A DNA stretch of 6,178 nucleotides, taken from NCBI GenBank assembly GCA_009842375.1, contig VYFM01000095.1, forward strand, positions 1 to 6,178. Direction: 5' to 3'. The translations under genes were made by a program, and so were the position numbers. Positions 1-4,868 of this stretch are shown here, piece by piece (within the stretch, counting starts at the first letter, position 1; each line of letters starts with the position of its first letter). Origin of the DNA: Candidatus Poribacteria bacterium. Lineage in GTDB: Bacteria; Poribacteria; WGA-4E; WGA-3G. The notes under the pieces are model-generated. The model was given only the letters and a program-made list of their open reading frames with translations. It ran no database searches and was not told where the DNA came from.

Positions 1-43
1 TGTGTATATCATTACCTTATCACATTTTCAATAGAATGCCAAC

Positions 44-679
44 ATGAAAAAAGTAGGGGTTCTGCACGTCATTACTGACACAACATTTCAATCCAAATAT
101 ACGCATCCACAACTTGCAAAACTCGCAATACAGGGAGGGGCGGATACCATTCAATTCCGTCAAAAGAATGGATCGACGCGCGAGTTGATAGATATTGCAA
201 ACCAGATGCAAACAATATGTTCAAAGCAGGGTGTGCCATTGATTGTTAACGATAGGGCTGACATTGCGCTGGCGGTTGGAGCAAAGGGAACACATTTTGG
301 ACAAGATGATATGTCAGTATCCATTGGTAGAAGAATACTATCCACAGAAACCATTATCGGGGCATCTGCACGAACTGAAGAGAAAATTCTTGAGGCTATA
401 ACTGAAGGGGCAGATTATATTGGGTTTGGTCCTATATATCAAACTTCCTCAAAACCTGATGCAGAAAAACCTAAAGGTTTGGATAGATTACGTCGTATGT
501 GTGAGATAGCAAAATGTCCAGTGATTGCAATTGGTGGAATTACCTTACAAACCACAGGGGAGGTGGTACGAGCAGGCGCACACGGTATCGCTGTTATTTC
601 TGCTGTATGTGGACAGAAAGATCCAGCAGCAGCTACGCATAGACTTATGCAAGCGATACAAGAAGCAAAACAGACATAA
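44..679 (+). CDS. thiE: Thiamine-phosphate synthase (ThiE)
   Basis: Predicted cytoplasmic enzyme of thiamine synthesis that joins the pyrimidine HMP-PP to the thiazole phosphate to give thiamine monophosphate. The 211 residues match the usual single-domain TIM-barrel length. Visible family motifs, in order, are QFRQK (37-41, the phosphate/pyrimidine-contacting Q-x-R-x-K), VNDRADIAL (68-76), HFGQDD (84-89), GAS (106-108), ADYIGFGPI (123-131) with T134 and K137 following, AIGGI (162-166) and GIAVISAV (181-188). The related tautomerase TenI shares the fold, but the N-D pair at 69-70 and the GPI-x2-T-x2-K segment favour ThiE. The ATG at 44 is preceded in frame by a TAG at 32-34, so the start is bounded. 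No convincing Shine-Dalgarno precedes it, unlike the other genes here. It ends 17 bp before the DUF2851 gene and is probably its operon partner. Confidence 0.9.
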   Translation: MKKVGVLHVITDTTFQSKYTHPQLAKLAIQGGADTIQFRQKNGSTRELIDIANQMQTICSKQGVPLIVNDRADIALAVGAKGTHFGQDDMSVSIGRRILSTETIIGASARTEEKILEAITEGADYIGFGPIYQTSSKPDAEKPKGLDRLRRMCEIAKCPVIAIGGITLQTTGEVVRAGAHGIAVISAVCGQKDPAAATHRLMQAIQEAKQT

Positions 680-696
680 TTTACTGCACGGAGAAA

Positions 697-2202
697 ATGG
701 ATCGCATGTCTGAACATACACGAAGGAATCTAACCTCAGTCCCTTCAAGTGAATTTTCGTCAATGGAATTCAGGGAGGTAGATCATTTCTACGAACCGGA
801 TTTTGATAAGATTGATGAAGACTTCGTGCAGAAATTGTGGAATGGACAACGTTTTTTTAATGCAAACCTTCTCTCAATCGCTGGTAAAGAAATACGGGTG
901 TTGAAACCAGGGGTTTGGAACCGGGAAGAAGGTCCAGATTTTTTGCATGCGGAAATTGAAATTGACGGTAAATTGTGTGTCGGTGATGTTGAAATCCATG
1001 TAAAATCTTCAGAATGGTACGCGCACAAACACCATCTCAATTCAAGATATAACCGAGTAGTTCTTCATGTAGTACTATTCAACGATGACTTTAATTTACG
1101 GACACGCCTACAGAATGGGAAGCGAATTCCAACGTTGGAACTCCTCAAGTGGATAGATGCACCCATTGGAGACCTATTTGACGAAACAACTCAAGCAGAA
1201 GAAGACGCTTCAAATTTCTGTCGTGTCACAGGAAATCAGCTAAATATAGACAGTATCAAGAGTGTTTTTGAGTCGTTAGGACAGGAACGTTTTTTAGAAA
1301 AGGCAGATGCAGTCAGGTTGTTACGAACCCGTCTCAATTTTGAGCAAATCCTATACGAAGGAATAATGGAAGCGTTGGGGTACTCACAAAATAGCAAACC
1401 CCTGCGTGAGTTGGCACAACGTGTGCCTTTTGCTGACTTTGATTATAAAACAGAAAATGAAATTCAAGCCATTCTCTTTGGCGTTGCAGGACTTCTGCCA
1501 TCGCAATTAGAGAAACCACTGCCTGCTGAGGAAACAGAAAATCCATTTATCGTAACGTTGGAGAAATTATGGGAAACATCTGGTATTTCTAAAAATTCTG
1601 ATCGTATGATGGCATCACAGTGGCGTTTTGGTAGAATACGTCCAAACAATCATCCCGCTAGACGCATTGCTGCAATGAGTCAATTAATTTTTCAATGCCA
1701 GGGGAGTTTAATGATGTATTTTCTCCCAACATGTGAAATGGCAGCAAATTCCGATACATCGGATACGTTACGGAAAATCAGAAAGGAACTGCTTGAACTT
1801 CTAATACTGGAACCTACTGGCTATTGGGAAACACACTCTAATTTCGGCAAAGGAGGCACCAACAAAGCAAAACTTATCGGAGAAGCCAGAGCATTGGATA
1901 TTATGATCAACAAAATACTGCCAGTAGCCTACATTTGGGCAGTAGAGTCGGAAAGTCGAAAATTACAAAATGCTATTTTGACGCTATACAGTGACTATAC
2001 CAAAATGCAGGATAATACTATCATTCGTCAGGTTGGAGATCAGTTATTTACCGAAGCACAACCGATGCGTCTGATAAAACCAACTGCCAAAATCCAGCAA
2101 GGGATAATTCGGCTGTATAAGAACTACTGTGCAGACCAACTCTGCGATCTCTGTCCTATTATTCAAAACAATGCTGTCATGTTAACAGAGAAATCTATTT
2201 GA
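697..2202 (+). CDS. DUF2851 family protein
   Basis: Function unknown; recognised as DUF2851 from its motif series. After a poorly conserved leader of about 38 residues comes DFVQKLWNGQ (42-51), then NLLSIAG (57-63), PGVWN (71-75), GPDF (79-82), GDVEIHVKSSEWY (96-108) and VVLHVV (121-126). The second half has FGRIRPNNHPARRIA (311-325), and the C-terminus carries C478, C483 and C486 in a C-x4-C-x2-C pattern typical of the family end, possibly metal binding. GPDF followed by E-x-H-x-K (99-103) resembles an acidic/lysine nuclease-type active site, but that is inference. The start is ambiguous. GGAG at 690-693 sits only 3 nt from the ATG at 697 and 12 nt from the ATG at 706 (Met4); neither spacing is ideal. 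No signal peptide or membrane segment is apparent, so the protein is probably cytoplasmic. It is spaced 17 bp from thiE. Confidence 0.82.
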   Translation: MDRMSEHTRRNLTSVPSSEFSSMEFREVDHFYEPDFDKIDEDFVQKLWNGQRFFNANLLSIAGKEIRVLKPGVWNREEGPDFLHAEIEIDGKLCVGDVEIHVKSSEWYAHKHHLNSRYNRVVLHVVLFNDDFNLRTRLQNGKRIPTLELLKWIDAPIGDLFDETTQAEEDASNFCRVTGNQLNIDSIKSVFESLGQERFLEKADAVRLLRTRLNFEQILYEGIMEALGYSQNSKPLRELAQRVPFADFDYKTENEIQAILFGVAGLLPSQLEKPLPAEETENPFIVTLEKLWETSGISKNSDRMMASQWRFGRIRPNNHPARRIAAMSQLIFQCQGSLMMYFLPTCEMAANSDTSDTLRKIRKELLELLILEPTGYWETHSNFGKGGTNKAKLIGEARALDIMINKILPVAYIWAVESESRKLQNAILTLYSDYTKMQDNTIIRQVGDQLFTEAQPMRLIKPTAKIQQGIIRLYKNYCADQLCDLCPIIQNNAVMLTEKSI

Positions 2203-2225
2203 AAAACAAGTAAATTTGGTATAAT
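2199..2225 (+). promoter_or_regulatory. Possible sigma70-like promoter after the DUF2851 gene
   Basis: TTGAAA at 2199-2204, overlapping the stop codon, is followed after 15 nt by a perfect TATAAT at 2220-2225. The spacer is shorter than the usual 16-18 nt and the surroundings are AT-rich, so chance is likely. If active it would transcribe rightward into the transposon remnant, antisense to its tnpB relic, and perhaps on towards the LamG gene. Confidence 0.22.
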
Positions 2226-2273
2226 ATCAGTAATATGTATACTTTATATGTTCGATTGCATCTTTGACATACT

Positions 2274-2293
2274 CCCCCCGCTAAAGCGTGGGG
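2274..2293 (-). repeat. Right-end palindrome of the IS605-type remnant
   Basis: The run of C at 2274-2279 plus GC (2280-2281) pairs with GC (2286-2287) and the G-rich arm to 2293 around a TAAA loop, with one C/T mismatch (2278/2289). The TnpB remnant's stop codon (- strand TAG, 2283-2281) lies in this hairpin, the arrangement usual for tnpB elements. No T-run follows on either strand, so it does not look like a terminator. Confidence 0.7.
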
Positions 2294-2455
2294 GATTCTT
2301 CGCTCTTATATTGGCAGTTTTGCTGCGAAATGGCGTTTCCTGCTTCCGTCTCTCGTGCCTCAGATTGAGGGCTTACTTGGACTCCACAAGCGTAACTTCC
2401 GGCATGCTCTGCCGTAGATTAGTGGCGAATGTAACAGGGAGTAGAGGTTGTCTAC
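2274..2455 (-). ncRNA. Candidate TnpB guide-RNA (omega/reRNA) scaffold remnant
   Basis: This segment holds a run of compact perfect helices: GTAGA/TCTAC (2441-2445/2451-2455, 5-nt loop); CCAC/GTGG (2384-2387/2422-2425) enclosing CGGCA/TGCCG (2400-2404/2410-2414, 5-nt loop); CCTCA/TGAGG (2358-2362/2366-2370, 3-nt loop); GCAG/CTGC (2314-2317/2323-2326); and the end palindrome (2274-2293). In TnpB systems the guide RNA scaffold overlaps the 3' end of tnpB and runs through the right end, with the guide taken from flanking DNA beyond it. Position and structure fit that. The guide would lie just below 2264-2274 on the - strand, though the exact junction is not determined. The helices are all Watson-Crick, so pairing alone does not fix the strand. 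A + strand HEARO/IscB-type RNA is the alternative; the TnpB tail on the - strand argues against it. Confidence 0.42.
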
Positions 2456-2566
2456 AAAAATAAGTGTTCCGCTACATTCTAATGTTTTTAGTGATTTCGC
2501 ACCAGCATCACACAACTTGTCACAGTTGGGGACAGGACTCAATACAGGTTTGTATTGAGGTGACAA
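2281..2566 (-). pseudogene. TnpB (IS605 OrfB / RNA-guided nuclease) C-terminal remnant
   Basis: The - strand frame from 2418 down to the stop at 2281-2283 is open for 45 codons. It reads AEHAGSYACGVQ, then PQSEARETEAG, and ends SEESPTL. This acidic tail style, ending inside the right-end hairpin, is what I know from TnpB proteins of IS200/IS605 elements. The frame is closed upstream by TAA (2421-2419). In an adjacent frame the stretch about 2530-2410 reads CDKLC, KSLKTLECS, VDNL, YGRA, a possible decayed zinc ribbon and third RuvC segment, so at least one frameshift is present. The RuvC I and II regions and the whole N-terminus are absent. No start codon or active nuclease can be supported. 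The tail assignment is fairly firm; the zinc-ribbon reading is weak. Confidence 0.6.
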
Positions 2567-2574
2567 TCCTGTCC
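2530..2574 (-). other. 17-bp two-tier hairpin in the element leader
   Basis: GGACAGGA (2530-2537) pairs perfectly with TCCTGTCC (2567-2574). Immediately inside, CTCAATACA (2538-2546) pairs perfectly with TGTATTGAG (2551-2559) around a 4-nt loop. The only asymmetry is a 7-nt one-sided bulge (2560-2566). It lies between the inward promoter and the TnpB remnant. It may be a leader structure, or it may mark the internal deletion junction. Its role is unknown. Confidence 0.6.
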
Positions 2575-2589
2575 AAAGATGCTGAATAT

Positions 2590-2618
2590 ATGATACTACA
2601 TTTCACACGAAAAGTCAA
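2590..2618 (-). promoter_or_regulatory. Inward sigma70-like promoter of the IS605-type remnant
   Basis: On the - strand TTGACT (2618-2613) is followed, after a 17-nt spacer, by TATCAT (2595-2590). Both hexamers are close to consensus and the spacing is optimal. It sits just inside the left-end palindrome and reads through the long hairpin into the TnpB relic. This is the expected place for an element's own promoter and suggests the guide-RNA-like 3' region could still be transcribed. Confidence 0.5.
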
Positions 2619-2627
2619 AGAATATCG

Positions 2628-2670
2628 CGGTGTCTACATCCCCGTGCTAAAGCAACGGGTCTTGACACCG
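2628..2670 (-). repeat. Left-end palindrome of the IS605-type remnant
   Basis: The outer arm CGGTGTC (2628-2634) pairs perfectly with GACACCG (2664-2670). After a short internal loop the inner arm CCCGT (2641-2645) pairs with ACGGG (2655-2659), then GC/GC closes a TAAA loop with A2654 bulged. The apical GCTAAAGC core is shared with the palindrome at 2274-2293. It lies 48 bp upstream of the LamG start codon. Confidence 0.68.
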
Positions 2671-2717
2671 AAGATTGATAAAAAACTCTCATAATTTCAA
2701 ACTAAGGAGAGAATCTT

Positions 2718-3437
2718 ATGAAAACCTTGTGTATCATTACAATCATTCTGTTATGTTGTTCAGTTGCTATTGCAAAAGAGACCTTCTTTTCTGCACTTGA
2801 AAGCAAAGCGGAAGTCGAAAAAGAGGGTGGAATAGTTGATGGTGGGAGTTTCGCTCCCGGAAAATTTGGCAACGGTTTTGTCAGTGAAAATGCTGGCGAT
2901 GTTATTCACTATCCCGTGGAAGATCGGTTTGTAAATCTTAAGGAAGGCACCGTTGAGTTATGGGTAACGATGGGCATGGATATTGCAACAGTTACCGGTG
3001 AACTTTTTCTGTTTATGACATATAAACGGGGAACAGATGCGGTCTTCCTGCAATTTGACAATGGTGGAAAAGCACGTATGCGTGTAAAAAGTGCTGGTAG
3101 TTGGGTCAATGCTGATAGTGGGGCACTAAACTGGAAAAAAGGCGAACATCACCACATGGCAGGCACATGGGGACCTGATGGCTTGAAACTATATCTTAAT
3201 GGAGAACTTGCTGCAGAGAACGCATCTAACAAAGGTCCTACTGTGTTCGCAGAAACCTTTGAAATTAACAACGCCTCGCCTCCCGATCCCAGATTCCCAA
3301 CGAATTGTGTTGTGGATGGACTAAGAATATCAGACCATCAAAAGGATGTTGACGAATTGGTCCTGGATGATCCAGCACCAGTTCAACCTCTTGGGAAATT
3401 AGCAACAACATGGGGACAACTGAAAAACGTGAAATAA
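2718..3437 (+). CDS. Secreted LamG / concanavalin A-like domain protein
   Basis: The 239-residue protein has a clear Sec signal peptide: K2, a hydrophobic core 4-16 and an A-I-A site, with cleavage likely after residue 19. The C13-C14 pair lacks a proper lipobox, so a lipoprotein is unlikely. The mature part is a single LamG-type jelly roll: GKFGNGF (48-54), EGTVELWV (76-83), FLQFDNGGKARMRV (110-123), HHHMAGTWGPDGLKLYLNG (144-162) and VDGLRISD (199-206). These are hallmarks of the Laminin_G_3 group, usually involved in carbohydrate or protein binding. A Pro-rich linker (PAPVQP, 219-224) leads to a short tail, KLATTWGQLK (227-236), outside the fold. The start is well supported by AAGGAG at 2704-2709, 8 nt from the ATG. 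No catalytic motif is seen, so a binding or adhesive role is inferred. It lies downstream of the transposon remnant and is followed by a likely terminator. Confidence 0.85.
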   Translation: MKTLCIITIILLCCSVAIAKETFFSALESKAEVEKEGGIVDGGSFAPGKFGNGFVSENAGDVIHYPVEDRFVNLKEGTVELWVTMGMDIATVTGELFLFMTYKRGTDAVFLQFDNGGKARMRVKSAGSWVNADSGALNWKKGEHHHMAGTWGPDGLKLYLNGELAAENASNKGPTVFAETFEINNASPPDPRFPTNCVVDGLRISDHQKDVDELVLDDPAPVQPLGKLATTWGQLKNVK

Positions 3438-3443
3438 AGTTAT

Positions 3444-3470
3444 TGGGTGGGGTTCAAACTCCGCCCATTT
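3444..3470 (+). terminator. Probable intrinsic terminator after the LamG gene
   Basis: A 9-bp stem (3444-3452 with 3459-3467) closes a TTCAAA loop 6 bp after the stop codon and is followed by only three T residues. Two of the pairs are G-T/T-G, which pair as G-U only in + strand RNA, so the hairpin belongs to rightward transcripts. The short U-tract makes efficiency doubtful. Confidence 0.5.
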
Positions 3471-3656
3471 GACTCAATCTGTAGAAAATATTTTGCACTT
3501 AACTTCACACAAGTCATATTGCTTAAACACACTTTTACTATCCATTTTTAAAGTAAAGTCTCTTTAACAGTGAACCATACAATTGTGTTCTTCGCGAAGT
3601 TGATGCATAGATTAGGGGACAAAACCTGTATTGACAATCTGATCTGAGGACAATAA

Positions 3657-4721
3657 ATGTATAAAACAGAAAAACCGCTTTTCACAGCAGGCACCGAAGA
3701 GTATAACACATTTCGTATTCCAGCTCTCGCCGCATCCAATAACGGAACACTATTGGCGTTCTGCGAAGGTAGACGATTAGGCGGTGGAGATTCAGGCGAC
3801 ATAGACATTGTGCTAAAACGAAGTTTTGACAATGGAGAAACATGGCAACCGATGCAAGTTGCCGTATCCACTGGAAGCAATACGGATGGCAATCCTGCCC
3901 CCGTTATTGACCGTGATACAGGGACAATCTGGTTACTTTTTTGTAAAAACTTCGCTGATGGCGGAGAAGGAAAGATAATTGCGGGTGAAGCACCGCGTAC
4001 TGTCTGGGTAACATCAAGCACAGATGACGGTGAAACTTGGGCAGAACCGAGGGAAATTACAGCTAACACTAAACTTGATACGTGGACGTGGTATGCAACA
4101 GGTCCGTGTCATGGCATTCAATTGGCAAGTGGTAGAATGGTGATTCCGTGTGATCATGTGCTTGGTCAAAGCCGTAATTACGCAGAAATGGGTTATTCAC
4201 ATCTGATTGTAAGTGACGACCACGGTGAGACATGGCGTATCGCTGGCAAAGCACAACCCGGCACAAACGAATCAACTGTAGTTGAGACAGTAAATGGTGA
4301 CCTATATTTCAACTGTCGAAATTATGTCGCACCGAAACGACGTGCTTATGCATGGAGTTCTGATGGTGGAGATACGTTCACCGAATTTGGTTATGACGAT
4401 GATCTGATAGAACCGATCTGTCAAGCAAGTCTGGTTCGTTACACGGATGCCAACACCCATGACAAAAACCGGGTGTTGTTCTCTAATCCTGCAAGTACTG
4501 GTCGCGAAAAACTAACGATACGCATCAGTTACGATGAGTGTCGTAACTGGAACGACGGTAAAATCTTACATGACGGTCCCGCTGCATATTCCGACCTCTG
4601 TATTGATTCAGACATGAATATATGTTGTCTCTATGAACGAGGGGAACGTGGTGCGTATGAGACGTTGTCATTCGCAAAGTTTGATTTAGCATGGTTAACG
4701 GATGGGGAGGATACACTGTGA
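3657..4721 (+). CDS. Sialidase (neuraminidase) family protein, BNR/Asp-box propeller
   Basis: Predicted exo-alpha-sialidase-like glycoside hydrolase of 354 residues, a bare six-bladed propeller domain. YNTFRIP (16-22) gives the first arginine of the triad (R20), and EGRR (37-40) and DSGD (45-48) follow at the spacing expected for the second pocket arginine and catalytic acid. N-E-S (204-206) with R221, R283 in the TGREKLTIR segment, and Y311 in AAYSDL fit the Glu, the remaining arginines and the tyrosine nucleophile. Asp boxes occur at 56-63 (SFDNGETW), 121-128, 186-193 and 234-241, with a degenerate one at 291-298. The start has TGAGGA at 3645-3650, 6 nt from the ATG, and an in-frame TAA immediately upstream, so the N-terminus cannot be extended. 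There is no signal peptide, so the protein is probably cytoplasmic. Such proteins may act on sialic acid or other nonulosonates; the substrate cannot be read from sequence. Confidence 0.86.
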   Translation: MYKTEKPLFTAGTEEYNTFRIPALAASNNGTLLAFCEGRRLGGGDSGDIDIVLKRSFDNGETWQPMQVAVSTGSNTDGNPAPVIDRDTGTIWLLFCKNFADGGEGKIIAGEAPRTVWVTSSTDDGETWAEPREITANTKLDTWTWYATGPCHGIQLASGRMVIPCDHVLGQSRNYAEMGYSHLIVSDDHGETWRIAGKAQPGTNESTVVETVNGDLYFNCRNYVAPKRRAYAWSSDGGDTFTEFGYDDDLIEPICQASLVRYTDANTHDKNRVLFSNPASTGREKLTIRISYDECRNWNDGKILHDGPAAYSDLCIDSDMNICCLYERGERGAYETLSFAKFDLAWLTDGEDTL

Positions 4722-4868
4722 TTCCAGATTAACGGCAATTCATAGATAACAACGCTGATTTGGTTACATTGTTCTCCATTCGTTTAATAGGTTCCATTCA
4801 AGTTGGTATAAATAGACTACTTTCTGTTAGCGGATTGTCTTAGTCTTCTTCTTGTAGGAGGTTAACCG

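Larger units (their letters stand above)
2264..2670 (-). mobile_element. Degenerate IS200/IS605-type (tnpB-only) element, about 0.4 kb
   Basis: The region is bounded by two GC-rich imperfect palindromes, 2274-2293 and 2628-2670. Both have a GC-TAAA-GC apical loop (GCTAAAGC), the style of sub-terminal hairpins that IS200/IS605 Y1 transposases recognise as single strands. On the - strand the element reads: left-end hairpin (2670 side), inward promoter (2618-2590), a leader with a long hairpin (2574-2530), the C-terminal remnant of a TnpB frame, and the right-end hairpin containing the TnpB stop. An intact element of this kind carries a tnpB of about 400 codons; here most of it is missing, leaving a miniature PATE/MITE-like derivative. 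TTGACA occurs just outside one hairpin (2264-2269) and in the outer arm of the other (2662-2667) and may relate to the cleavage sites. Exact ends are uncertain by about 15 bp; no target duplication is expected for this family. It has no tnpA, so any movement would need a transposase in trans. Confidence 0.72.

Noticed and set aside
2264..2670. HEARO/IscB-type element on the + strand
   Set aside because: The hairpin-rich segment near one end suggested an IscB-associated RNA, but no IscB-like residues appear in + strand frames, while the - strand carries a TnpB-style tail ending in the end palindrome and a correctly placed promoter.
2628..2670. Rho-independent terminator
   Set aside because: The stem is long but not followed by a T-run on either strand, and its GCTAAAGC apex matches the other end of the element.
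2274..2670. CRISPR array
   Set aside because: The palindromes are only two, differ outside the core, and lack regular spacing or spacers.
2248..2694. Two + strand reading frames (2248-2463 and 2464-2694)
   Set aside because: They run through the transposon palindromes and the structured segment, have no usable Shine-Dalgarno sequence, and their peptides match nothing recognisable; the - strand tnpB relic explains the region better.
2662..2695. Element-derived promoter (TTGACA ... CATAAT) driving the LamG gene
   Set aside because: The spacer would be 22 nt, too long for a sigma70 promoter, and no better -10 box lies at 16-18 nt.
3631..3659. TTGACA at 3631 as a -35 box for the sialidase gene
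   Set aside because: A 17-nt spacer puts the -10 on the start codon with the non-matching TAAATG.
3548..4069. 173-codon reading frame on the - strand
   Set aside because: It is antisense to the well-supported sialidase gene, and its peptide has no domain character.
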